The position numbers and the translations under genes are program-made. A model generated the notes under the pieces. The model saw only the letters and a list, made by a program, of their open reading frames with translations. It did no database searches and was not told the DNA's origin. Shown piece by piece: positions 25,944 through 32,812 of a stretch of 64,000 nucleotides of DNA; the first letter of the stretch is position 1, and the number at the start of each line of letters is the position of its first letter. This DNA is from Flavobacterium alvei (GTDB taxonomy: Bacteria > Bacteroidota > Bacteroidia > Flavobacteriales > Flavobacteriaceae), in assembly GCF_002920895.1 (NCBI RefSeq), contig NZ_PQVG01000006.1, positions 264,449 to 328,448 of the forward strand, in the 5' to 3' direction.

Positions 25944-26903
25944 CTAAAATGGTATCGGGTTTGAAAAGTCCGCCGTTGTAAGCAAATATCTGATGCTCTT
26001 CTTTTGTGCGGTTCTGGTTTCCGAAAACGCAGGCAGAACGACTTTGGCACCTTGGTTCAAATCGTTAAAATAAATTTTGTAACGGTCGTACAACGAAATA
26101 TTTATTCGCATTTCCTGCAATTGTCGCCATTCTTGATTGATTCTGAAAATCAAATTAGTAGGCAATAAATTTCGGTCTTCGGCAAAGAAAATAAACAGGA
26201 AACGATCTAATAATTTTTGCGATTTTTGAAACAATTCCAAGGTATCGTAATCTGGATTTTGTTGTACTAAATCGTGGTGTAACTCACGTTTAAAAAGCGA
26301 ATAATCAGTGTATAAAGCTTTGGTAATGTCTTTTTCCTGACTCAAGGATTGTTCTTTGAGTTTCTTGGGAATATCGTTGGCAATGTTCTCATAAGCCAAA
26401 CACAAATAGAGCAATTCAAATTCCTTTTCGGTAAGTGTGAAAAGGTTAAACTCTAGATATTCGGTAGCATTATCAATATAAAAACGTAGTTTTTCAAAAT
26501 TAGAAGTGATTACATAAACGCAATCAGGCTGATTGTTTTTGTACCCAAAAGCCTGAACTTCGATTTTGTTCAAATCGGTAGTATTGGTTCCTTTCAGCTC
26601 AATTACAGCTTTTACCTTATTTTTTATGAGGATAGCACCATCAGCAGCTTTACTATCTTTTACGTTATTGTATTCAGTATTTAAATTAAAATTTGGTGTT
26701 GGATTCTTGGTGTACCCCAAAACATTTACAAACAAATCAATCAAAAATTCACCTTGGTATTGAATTTCTTTGCTCGAACGTATATTGTCTTGAATGGTTG
26801 GATTGTGAAAATGGTTTTTAAAATTATTCCACCCTTCAAGTAGTTTAGATTTATCTTGGCTTTGTAACTGTTTGGTAACAACTGAATTTTGAAATAAAGG
26901 CAT
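25944..26903 (-). CDS. Nuclease fragment of the type IIG enzyme
   Basis: 319 residues from ATG 26903 (MPLFQNSVVTKQ). I prefer this to an upstream frame start at 26933. It carries the PD-(D/E)xK-like nuclease and linker helices (LFQKSQKLLDRFLFIFFAEDR). The last 20 or so residues (SETRTAQKK through SNPIPF) are out-of-frame translation and have no family resemblance. The same bases in the other frame encode the conserved FAYNGGLFKPD segment. Confidence 0.7.
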   Translation of the reverse strand: MPLFQNSVVTKQLQSQDKSKLLEGWNNFKNHFHNPTIQDNIRSSKEIQYQGEFLIDLFVNVLGYTKNPTPNFNLNTEYNNVKDSKAADGAILIKNKVKAVIELKGTNTTDLNKIEVQAFGYKNNQPDCVYVITSNFEKLRFYIDNATEYLEFNLFTLTEKEFELLYLCLAYENIANDIPKKLKEQSLSQEKDITKALYTDYSLFKRELHHDLVQQNPDYDTLELFQKSQKLLDRFLFIFFAEDRNLLPTNLIFRINQEWRQLQEMRINISLYDRYKIYFNDLNQGAKVVLPAFSETRTAQKKSIRYLLTTADFSNPIPF

Positions 26904-26951
26904 AGAATAGTTGTGTTTTAATATCTGGTACAAGTTAAGTAAATAAAAAAA

Positions 26952-27959
26952 TTAAAGATAGTTTTCTAAATTTTTTAGCAAACGATTTTTAATAGTTTCT
27001 TGCAACGATTTTGGTTCTACTATTTTTAGCGTTTCGCCATACGAAAGCAATAAATTTTCTAATTCGAAATTGATAAAAACATCGATAGAAAATAGATACC
27101 CATTTTCATTTTCAGAAATTCTTTTTTGTGAACCGTGAATGGGTTTAGTTGTAATGTAAGGCTTTAAAGTAGGTGTTGCCAGCAATACTACTTTTTCAAT
27201 TGTTGAATTTTTAGGTTTAGAAATACCAATAACATCTTCAAAATATTCATTAAAATTTATTGTGGTTCCAATAAATTTTGTGTCTATTTCTTTGAATTGA
27301 ACAATTCTATCCAATGCAAAATGAGTGAGGTTTTCATATTTCGGAAATCGACCAATAATAAACCAACGGTTGTTGTATTGTTTGAGATAATAAGGATGAA
27401 ACTCGAAAGTTTTACTTTGTTCGTTATCAAACTTTTGATATTCCAATTCTAATACTTTTTGATAGATAATGGCATTGAATAAATCGCCAATAAGATGAAT
27501 ATTTTTTAAATATTCGTTAGCATCAAAACTGATGATTTCTTTTTTTGAACTGTCAAGATGAAACGCTTGTTGTAATTTCAAAATGAGTTCGTTAACCCAT
27601 TCAAATTGTGGCATCCCTTTGAAACGAGATAAAACTAGCAAAGCGGATTTTAGTTTTTCTACTTCAAAATCGTTTATGGGTTGGTTGTTTATAGAAAAAT
27701 CTTTGGTTTCGTACCTGTAAAAAACTTTTCTACCTTCTTTATTACGTTGCAACGGAATTTCCCAACCTTGTGGACTTTCCATAAACTTAATGTCCTCAAA
27801 AAGTTGTCTTCGCTTAATTCCCTCATTAGTAAAATTATAATCATAGAGTGCATCATTACAGGCTTTTAATAAATCTTCGTTTGAAAATTTACGACCAAAA
27901 TTACTAAAACATCGGTCTAAAGCTCGATAACGAATTATTGCGTTTTTAGTGATTGACAT
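26952..27959 (-). CDS. WYL-domain transcriptional regulator
   Basis: A 335-aa protein from ATG 27959 (MSITKNAIIRYRALDRCF). The 14-residue upstream extension has no similarity value. An N-terminal winged helix (about 5-75, with IKRRQLFEDIKFME) is followed by a WYL domain (about 150-240, with FHPYYLKQYNNRWFIIGR) and a WCX-like C-terminus. This architecture is that of BrxR/CapW-type regulators of phage-defence loci, where WYL senses a nucleic-acid or nucleotide ligand. It lies 48 bases upstream of the type IIG gene on the same strand and diverges from the HIRAN gene, so it likely controls both units through the operator at 28001-28021 (inference). Confidence 0.88.
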   Translation of the reverse strand: MSITKNAIIRYRALDRCFSNFGRKFSNEDLLKACNDALYDYNFTNEGIKRRQLFEDIKFMESPQGWEIPLQRNKEGRKVFYRYETKDFSINNQPINDFEVEKLKSALLVLSRFKGMPQFEWVNELILKLQQAFHLDSSKKEIISFDANEYLKNIHLIGDLFNAIIYQKVLELEYQKFDNEQSKTFEFHPYYLKQYNNRWFIIGRFPKYENLTHFALDRIVQFKEIDTKFIGTTINFNEYFEDVIGISKPKNSTIEKVVLLATPTLKPYITTKPIHGSQKRISENENGYLFSIDVFINFELENLLLSYGETLKIVEPKSLQETIKNRLLKNLENYL

Positions 27960-27977
27960 ACTGATTTTTTTATGAAT

Positions 27978-27985
27978 CAAAAATA
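27978..27985 (-). promoter_or_regulatory. Predicted -7 element of the WYL regulator
   Basis: The minus strand reads TATTTTTG, an exact TAnnTTTG, 18 bases before the WYL ATG. The region 18-20 bases further upstream, where the -33 box belongs, falls inside the inverted repeat at 28001-28021. Confidence 0.6.
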
Positions 27986-28000
27986 AAACAAATAAATGCA

Positions 28001-28021
28001 TTTGTACTGCACTAATACAAA
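28001..28021. promoter_or_regulatory. Candidate operator in the WYL/HIRAN divergent promoter
   Basis: TTTGTA (28001-28006) and TACAAA (28016-28021) form an inverted repeat with a 9-base spacer. It covers the -33 box and spacer of the HIRAN promoter and the -33 region of the WYL promoter, so a dimer bound there could block both. WYL regulators usually bind such palindromes as dimers. Assigning it to this WYL protein is inference. Confidence 0.5.
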
Positions 28022-28030
28022 ATAGTTTTG
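28001..28030 (+). promoter_or_regulatory. Bacteroidota promoter of the HIRAN gene
   Basis: TTTG at 28001-28004 and TAGTTTTG at 28023-28030, separated by 18 bases, match the TTG / TAnnTTTG consensus of Bacteroidota primary sigma factors. Transcription would start near 28037, leaving a leader of about 17 bases before ATG 28054. Confidence 0.75.
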
Positions 28031-28053
28031 TTGAAGATTTAAAAACAAAAGTT

Positions 28054-28383
28054 ATGAGAGAACATTTAGCCCATTTTGATATTGCAGGATTTACCTATTA
28101 CGAAGGTGTTTTAGCTTTTAATGAGTTAAAAATAGGTGTCCAATTGCAATTAAAATTAGAAGAAGAAAATAAATATGACGCAAGAGCAGTTGCTATTTAT
28201 TACAACGAATTCAAATTAGGATTTGTTCCTAGAAGTGAAAACAGAATTATTTACAAATTACTAAAAGTAGGAATTGATTGCCTTGAAGTTCGAATACAAC
28301 GAGTAGATAAAAAAGAAAATCCCGAAAATCAAATAGGAGTTGTAATTCATTTAGTCATAACAGAAAAAGAAACCCAAGAGTAA
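28054..28383 (+). CDS. Stand-alone HIRAN-domain protein
   Basis: A 109-aa protein that is essentially one HIRAN domain: FDIAGFTYYEGVLAFNELKIG, then LEEENKYDARAVAIYY, then FKLGFVPRSENRIIYKLL. HIRAN domains bind 3' single-stranded DNA ends in HLTF/Rad5 helicases and also occur alone in bacteria beside nucleases or helicases. No other domain fits in this length. The gene diverges from the WYL regulator and has the best promoter of the region. A role in DNA damage or phage-DNA recognition linked to the type IIG system is inference. Stand-alone HIRAN genes also occur outside defence loci. Confidence 0.88.
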   Translation: MREHLAHFDIAGFTYYEGVLAFNELKIGVQLQLKLEEENKYDARAVAIYYNEFKLGFVPRSENRIIYKLLKVGIDCLEVRIQRVDKKENPENQIGVVIHLVITEKETQE

Positions 28384-28414
28384 ATAATTTTTGTATGTTG
28401 AATCCTTTAAACAA

Positions 28415-28450
28415 AAAATGCCCTACGAATTGCGCGGGCATTTTCGTTTT
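28415..28450. terminator. Bidirectional terminator after the HIRAN gene
   Basis: AAAATGCCC (28415-28423) pairs with GGGCATTTT (28436-28444). Each strand is followed by a T-rich run, so it serves both the HIRAN gene and the convergent gene ending at 28467. Confidence 0.9.
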
Positions 28451-28466
28451 TTTAAGGATTTTGGAT

Positions 28467-28895
28467 TTAAAAAGCCACGTTCCATCTTGGCAACTTGGCA
28501 TTTTCATCCAAGAAGTTTTGTAGAATTTGTCCTTCTAAGAAAGTTGGGATTACTTTGTTTTTGTCGTTGAAAGTTTCGTACCAAGCCACTTCCAATAGTG
28601 AGATATTTTCTAATTTCATTTGGGCTGGCCAAGAATATTTTCTTCCTGTTTTGGCAAATTGGTGACCGTTGACGATTTTGTCGAACAATCCACCATTTTT
28701 GATTTTCAAAGTTCCGTCGTTTTGGATGGTTCCTGTAGAACCTACCATAATCAATACTTTTTCTTCTCCATCAACTGCATATACCAAGAAAATTCCGCTT
28801 CCGGCTTCTGGGGCATTACAAACTTCTTCTAAACTATCATCAGTTGAAAAAGTAAACTGATTTTGAACTTTGATTTTTTTTAATTCTTTGTACAT
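28467..28895 (-). CDS. Conserved small protein, possibly GIY-YIG-like
   Basis: A 142-aa soluble protein. After a 30-residue lead, GSGIFLVYAVDGEEKVLIMV continues into GSTG, with G-I-F and V-G-S in the places of the GIY and YIG strands. A helix with Arg/Lys follows, and later PTFLEGQILQNF places a Glu where the family has its metal-binding Glu. The C-terminus is KLPRWNVAF. The canonical Tyr residues are replaced, so the nuclease assignment is tentative. It might be a catalytically altered relative. It lies between two hairpin terminators, so it is monocistronic. I do not know a named function. Confidence 0.6.
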   Translation of the reverse strand: MYKELKKIKVQNQFTFSTDDSLEEVCNAPEAGSGIFLVYAVDGEEKVLIMVGSTGTIQNDGTLKIKNGGLFDKIVNGHQFAKTGRKYSWPAQMKLENISLLEVAWYETFNDKNKVIPTFLEGQILQNFLDENAKLPRWNVAF

Positions 28896-28911
28896 TTCTT
28901 ATTTATTAATT

Positions 28912-28942
28912 AAAATGCCTCACCAAATTAGTGAGGCATTTT
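28912..28942 (-). terminator. Hairpin terminator after sucD
   Basis: AAAATGCCTCAC (28912-28923) pairs perfectly with GTGAGGCATTTT (28931-28942) around a 7-base loop. It lies 32 bases past the sucD stop on the minus strand, with a TTTTAATTAAT tail. Confidence 0.85.
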
Positions 28943-28973
28943 GGAATTTGTTATTTAAAACATTGGAATTTAT

Positions 28974-29846
28974 TTATCCCAATACTTCTTTTACTTTTTT
29001 TCCAATTTCAGCAGGAGAGTCAACCACGTGAATTCCACATTCTCTCATAATGCGTTTTTTGGCTTCGGCTGTATCGTCAGCACCACCAACAATTGCACCT
29101 GCGTGACCCATTGTTCTTCCTTTTGGAGCAGTTTCACCAGCAATAAATCCAACTACTGGTTTGCGGTTTCCATCGGCTTGAATCCATTTGGCAGCATCCG
29201 CTTCCAATTGTCCACCAATTTCTCCAATCATCACGATACATTCTGTTTCTGGATCATTCATCAATAATTCAACAGCTTGTTTGGTAGTGGTTCCAATGAT
29301 TGGATCTCCACCAATTCCGATAGCAGTTGTGATTCCTAATCCTTGTTTTACTACTTGGTCGGCAGCTTCATAAGTCAATGTTCCTGATTTAGAAACGATT
29401 CCAACAGTTCCTTTTTTGAATACAAAACCTGGCATAATACCCACTTTGGCTTCACCCGGAGTAATTACACCTGGACAGTTTGGTCCTACCAAAGTACAAT
29501 TTCTAGATTTAATATAATTGTTGGCTTTAATCATATCGGCAACAGGAATACCTTCGGTGATAGCAATGATAACTTTGATACCAGCATCGGCAGCTTCCAT
29601 AATGGCATCAGCTGCAAAAGCTGGTGGTACGAAAATAATTGTAGTATCGGCACCTGCTTGTTCAACTGCATCTTTAACAGTATTGAAAACTGGACGATCC
29701 AAATGGGTTGATCCTCCTTTTCCTGGAGTAACTCCGCCCACTACATTTGTTCCGTATTCAATCATTTGTGAAGCGTGAAAAGTTCCTTCGCTACCTGTAA
29801 ATCCTTGAACAATGATTTTAGAATCTTTATTGACTAAAACGCTCAT
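28974..29846 (-). CDS. sucD: Succinate-CoA ligase, alpha subunit
   Basis: A 290-aa alpha subunit of succinyl-CoA synthetase (TCA cycle, substrate-level phosphorylation). The N-terminal CoA-binding Rossmann domain has [20 protein letters not shown] and GVTPGKGG. The C-terminal ligase domain has the phospho-His His248 in [12 protein letters not shown] and [14 protein letters not shown]. The length is standard. The beta subunit sucC is not adjacent, which is usual in Flavobacteriaceae. It has its own promoter (29886-29893) and a hairpin terminator. Confidence 0.97.
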   Translation of the reverse strand: MSVLVNKDSKIIVQGFTGSEGTFHASQMIEYGTNVVGGVTPGKGGSTHLDRPVFNTVKDAVEQAGADTTIIFVPPAFAADAIMEAADAGIKVIIAITEGIPVADMIKANNYIKSRNCTLVGPNCPGVITPGEAKVGIMPGFVFKKGTVGIVSKSGTLTYEAADQVVKQGLGITTAIGIGGDPIIGTTTKQAVELLMNDPETECIVMIGEIGGQLEADAAKWIQADGNRKPVVGFIAGETAPKGRTMGHAGAIVGGADDTAEAKKRIMRECGIHVVDSPAEIGKKVKEVLG

Positions 29847-29885
29847 AATATATTTTTATTTTTTTGGTTTATTGTATAATGCGTG

Positions 29886-29893
29886 CAAAAATA
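29886..29893 (-). promoter_or_regulatory. Predicted -7 element of sucD
   Basis: The minus strand reads TATTTTTG, an exact TAnnTTTG, 39 bases upstream of the sucD ATG. No clear -33 TTG is found. Confidence 0.5.
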
Positions 29894-29923
29894 GGGTTTT
29901 GCGGTTAATATTTGAAAAAATAT

Positions 29924-30286
29924 CTAAGAAAAATGACTCATTTGATATCCTCTGAATAATTTATCGTCTTTAACTTCCCAAATCACAAAAAAATTACCCA
30001 TTAACATTTCTTCTCTTGGGTTTTCTATTGTCTTTACAAAGTGAGAAAATCGCAAGGAAACTAAATTTTTTTCTTGAATAATATGACTAATTCTGATTTT
30101 TGAACGAACATAAGCTCTTGATAATTCATCAGTTAGCGACAAAACATCATCATAATTCATTTGAATAAAACCTTTATTGGTATTCCAGTCTATTGTAACT
30201 TCGGGATGAAGCAACTCGCTAACTGTTTTTCTATCTAAAAGAACATCAGATTTATAGAAATCAAGAACAATATCTTTTGGTTTCAT
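29924..30286 (-). CDS. SnoaL-like (NTF2-fold) protein
   Basis: A 120-aa single-domain protein with the NTF2/SnoaL pattern: an N-terminal helix (PKDIVLDFYKSD), LLHPEVTIDWNT, and a C-terminal beta sheet (VSLRFSHFVKTIEN, NFFVIWEVKDDKLFRGYQM). Such proteins are small hydrolases, isomerases or ligand binders. No catalytic His/Asp pair can be assigned with confidence here. It sits between the lpxD paralogue and sucD on the same strand, 31 bases after the former, and may be co-transcribed with the lipid A block. The link is positional only. Confidence 0.75.
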   Translation of the reverse strand: MKPKDIVLDFYKSDVLLDRKTVSELLHPEVTIDWNTNKGFIQMNYDDVLSLTDELSRAYVRSKIRISHIIQEKNLVSLRFSHFVKTIENPREEMLMGNFFVIWEVKDDKLFRGYQMSHFS

Positions 30287-30317
30287 ATTTATAAATTTTG
30301 TTGATCATAGATCAAAA

Positions 30318-31253
30318 TCATATTTCTTTCAATTTATTAAGTATTTCAGGAATTTTTTTGACGTTGGCAAGCTGTTTCAATTTCTCACGAGATTCTTCAA
30401 TTGGCGTTCCAAAATAAGTTTTTCCACCTTCAACTGATTTTGTTACTCCAGTTTGTCCCAAAATTACGGCCTTCTCTCCTATTGTAATTCCGCTTGTAGT
30501 TCCAACTTGTCCCCAAATGGTGACCTCGTCTTCTATGATTACACAACCCGCAATTCCAGTTTGAGAAGCAATTAAACATTTTTTTCCAATGACTGTATCG
30601 TGACCTACATGCACTTGATTGTCTAATTTTGTTCCTTCGCCAATAGTGGTATCGCCTGTGACTCCTTTATCGATGGTGCAAAGGGCTCCAATTCCAACAT
30701 TATCTTTAATAACTACTCGTCCTCCAGAAATTAATTGGTCGTACCCTTCTGGGCGTTTTTTATAATAAAAAGCGTCTGCACCAAGAATTGTTCCTGCGTG
30801 AATAATCACATTATCACCAATTTGCGTATGATCGTATATAGAAACATTTGAATGTATCAAACATTTTTTTCCTATAACCACATGATTTCCAACAAAACAA
30901 TTGGGCTGAACTAGGGTTCCTTCTCCAATCTTGGCAGAAGCTGAAATAGCAACATTAGAAAATTGAAAGGGTTTAAAATGCTTGGTCAATGTATTGAAAT
31001 CCCGGAAAGGATCATCTGAAATCAATAATGCTTTTCCTTCTGGGCAATCTACTTTTTTATTAATTAAAATAGTTGTTGCAGCTGAGTTTAATGCTTTCTC
31101 GTAATATTTAGGATGATCTACAAAAACAATATCGCCTGATTCTACTACATGAATTTCATTCATTCCAGAAACAGGAAAATTTTCATCACCAACAAATTCG
31201 CTGTTAATGATACTTGCAATTTCCTTTAATGTGTGTGTTGTATTGAATTTCAT
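30318..31253 (-). CDS. LpxD-like left-handed beta-helix acyltransferase (paralogue)
   Basis: A 311-aa protein with an N-terminal uridine-binding-like domain (1-95) and a hexapeptide beta helix from about 100 (many [I/V]G-x4 repeats). QVHVGHDTVIG aligns with the catalytic His segment of LpxD, and LIASQTGIAGCVIIED follows. It is shorter than and divergent from the lpxD gene at 34194, and lacks that gene's GYAPNE-type insert. Two lpxD-like genes in one lpx cluster are common in flavobacteria. Acyl-chain specificity or a different sugar nucleotide acceptor is possible (inference). Confidence 0.82.
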   Translation of the reverse strand: MKFNTTHTLKEIASIINSEFVGDENFPVSGMNEIHVVESGDIVFVDHPKYYEKALNSAATTILINKKVDCPEGKALLISDDPFRDFNTLTKHFKPFQFSNVAISASAKIGEGTLVQPNCFVGNHVVIGKKCLIHSNVSIYDHTQIGDNVIIHAGTILGADAFYYKKRPEGYDQLISGGRVVIKDNVGIGALCTIDKGVTGDTTIGEGTKLDNQVHVGHDTVIGKKCLIASQTGIAGCVIIEDEVTIWGQVGTTSGITIGEKAVILGQTGVTKSVEGGKTYFGTPIEESREKLKQLANVKKIPEILNKLKEI

Positions 31254-31258
31254 AATTT

Positions 31259-31309
31259 AGTATTCAGTGTTCAGTATTTGGTATTCAACTTGACTGCAAA
31301 CTGAATACT
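31259..31309. repeat. CAGTATTC-word inverted repeat
   Basis: AGTATTCAGT (31259-31268) is exactly complementary to ACTGAATACT (31300-31309). A second pair, TCAGTATT (31271-31278) and AATACTGA (31304-31311), shares the same word. It lies in the 68 bases between efp and the lpxD paralogue. Confidence 0.8.
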
Positions 31310-31321
31310 GAAAACTGCCAA

Positions 31322-31888
31322 CTATTCCTTAACTCTTTCCATGTAATTTCCAGTAGTTGTATCAATTTTGATTTTATCACCTTCATTGATAAATAACGGA
31401 ACATTTACAGTAGCACCCGTTTCAACAGTAGCTGATTTTGTTGCGTTTGTAGCCGTATTTCCTTTAATTCCTGGTTCAGCATAAGTAACTTCAAGAATTA
31501 CAGAAGCTGGCATATCTACAGAAAGTGGTAAATCTGTTTCAGTATTGATGGCAATCATTACGCTTTCACCTTCTTTCAATAAATCTGGAGAATCCAATAC
31601 ATTTTTGTTTAATGATATTTGTTCAAAAGATTCTACATTCATAAAGTGAAACTCATTTCCTTCTGGATACAAAAATTGGAATTTATGATTTTCAACACGA
31701 ACTTCTTCAATTTTATGTCCAGCAGAAAAAGTATTGTCTAAAACTTTTCCGTTAGATAAACTTTTTAGTTTAGTTCTAACAAAAGCTGGCCCTTTACCTG
31801 GCTTTACGTGAAGAAATTCTATGATTTTATAAATGTCGTTGTTGTATTTTATACACAATCCGTTTTTAATGTCTGATGTAGATGCCAT
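31322..31888 (-). CDS. efp: Elongation factor P
   Basis: A 188-aa translation factor that relieves ribosome stalling at polyproline. The KOW-like N-terminal domain has the modification-site Lys32 in VKPGKGPAFVR. The two OB domains follow, ending TTGNYMERVKE as in other EF-Ps. It is in its usual Bacteroidota position inside the lpx cluster, between lpxA and the lpxD paralogue. The modification enzyme for this Lys is not in the window. Confidence 0.96.
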   Translation of the reverse strand: MASTSDIKNGLCIKYNNDIYKIIEFLHVKPGKGPAFVRTKLKSLSNGKVLDNTFSAGHKIEEVRVENHKFQFLYPEGNEFHFMNVESFEQISLNKNVLDSPDLLKEGESVMIAINTETDLPLSVDMPASVILEVTYAEPGIKGNTATNATKSATVETGATVNVPLFINEGDKIKIDTTTGNYMERVKE

Positions 31889-31956
31889 TTTATATGTTTG
31901 TAGTTTATTGTTAATTGTTTTATTGTCAATCGCGATTTCAATCTAAAATCTGTTTT

Positions 31957-32742
31957 CTAGTAATTTCCTGAATAGCCTTTCATAACTCCTCTTGATGAGT
32001 TTCTGATAAAATCAATGATTTCATCTCTTTCAGGAGTGGCTTCCATTTCGGCTTCGATGATGCCTAAAGCCTGTGTTGTATTGTAGTTTTTTTGATAAAG
32101 AATTCTGTAAATTTCTTGAATTTCTTTTATTTTTTCAGAGGTAAATCCGCGTCTTCTTAACCCAACCGAGTTGATTCCAACATAAGATAAAGGTTCTTTT
32201 GCAGCTTTAGTATAAGGAGGAACATCTTTTCTTAGCAAAGAACCTCCTGAAATCATAGCGTGATCACCCACACTAATAAATTGATGCACAGCCGAAAGAC
32301 CACCAATTATGGCATAATTTCCTATTGTAACATGGCCACCTAAAAGTACACCATTAACAATAATTGCATTATTACCAATATGACAATCGTGAGCTATGTG
32401 AGCTGCTGCCATAATTAAACAATTATTTCCCACTACGGTTTGTCCTGAAGCAATGGTTCCTCTATTAATTGTCACGCATTCTCTGATAGTACAATTATCA
32501 CCAATTATTGCCAAAGAATCTTCTCCTCCAAACTTCAAATCTTGAGGAATTGCTGAAATTACTGCCCCTGGAAAAATATTACAATTTTTACCAATTCTGG
32601 CTCCTTCCATTATAGTAACATTTGAACCTATCCAAGTTCCATCACCTATAATTACGTTATTATGAATTGTTGTAAAGGGCTCAATAACAACATTTTTTGC
32701 GATTTTTGCGCCTGGATGAACATATGCTAACGGTTGATTCAT
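31957..32742 (-). CDS. lpxA: UDP-N-acetylglucosamine acyltransferase LpxA
   Basis: A 261-aa cytosolic hexapeptide-repeat acyltransferase that adds the first 3-hydroxyacyl chain in lipid A synthesis. The left-handed beta helix occupies residues 1-190, with the catalytic His in AAAHIAHDCHIGNNAI. The helical C-terminus contains GLRRRGFTSEKIKEIQEIYR, which distinguishes LpxA from LpxD. It is co-directional with lpxC/fabZ and lpxD, so the pathway order is well represented in one operon. Confidence 0.96.
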   Translation of the reverse strand: MNQPLAYVHPGAKIAKNVVIEPFTTIHNNVIIGDGTWIGSNVTIMEGARIGKNCNIFPGAVISAIPQDLKFGGEDSLAIIGDNCTIRECVTINRGTIASGQTVVGNNCLIMAAAHIAHDCHIGNNAIIVNGVLLGGHVTIGNYAIIGGLSAVHQFISVGDHAMISGGSLLRKDVPPYTKAAKEPLSYVGINSVGLRRRGFTSEKIKEIQEIYRILYQKNYNTTQALGIIEAEMEATPERDEIIDFIRNSSRGVMKGYSGNY

Positions 32743-32768
32743 GTGTTTTTGTTTATTCGTTTAACTGT

Positions 32769-32796
32769 TTAATCGATTAATCGAATTAACGATTAA
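32769..32796. repeat. TTAATCG-word palindrome
   Basis: TTAATCGATTAA (32769-32780) is a perfect 12-bp palindrome, and the word returns as CGATTAA at 32790-32796. It lies in the 70 bases between lpxC/fabZ and lpxA. Confidence 0.7.
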
Positions 32797-32812
32797 CCAA
32801 ATCAACAAATAT

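Larger units (their letters stand above)
23743..26903 (-). pseudogene. Type IIG restriction-modification gene split by a one-base frameshift
   Basis: Two frames join into one Eco57I-like enzyme of about 1053 aa if one base is restored at the A4 run 26024-26027 (T4 on the coding strand). Frame one reads to VVLPAF, then drifts to a stop at 25944. The other frame continues with NQNRTKEEHQIFAYNGGLFK into DELLYRHTQKL and the methyltransferase. The N-part has a PD-(D/E)xK-like nuclease (D88, E102, K104 in IELKG). The middle has N6-adenine methylase motif I DPACGSG (about residue 452) and NPPY (about 575). The C-part has a TaqI-like target-recognition region and a helical tail. The net length (3161 bases, one short of a codon multiple) fits a single deletion. 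It may be an inactivated gene or a sequencing error. Confidence 0.85.
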
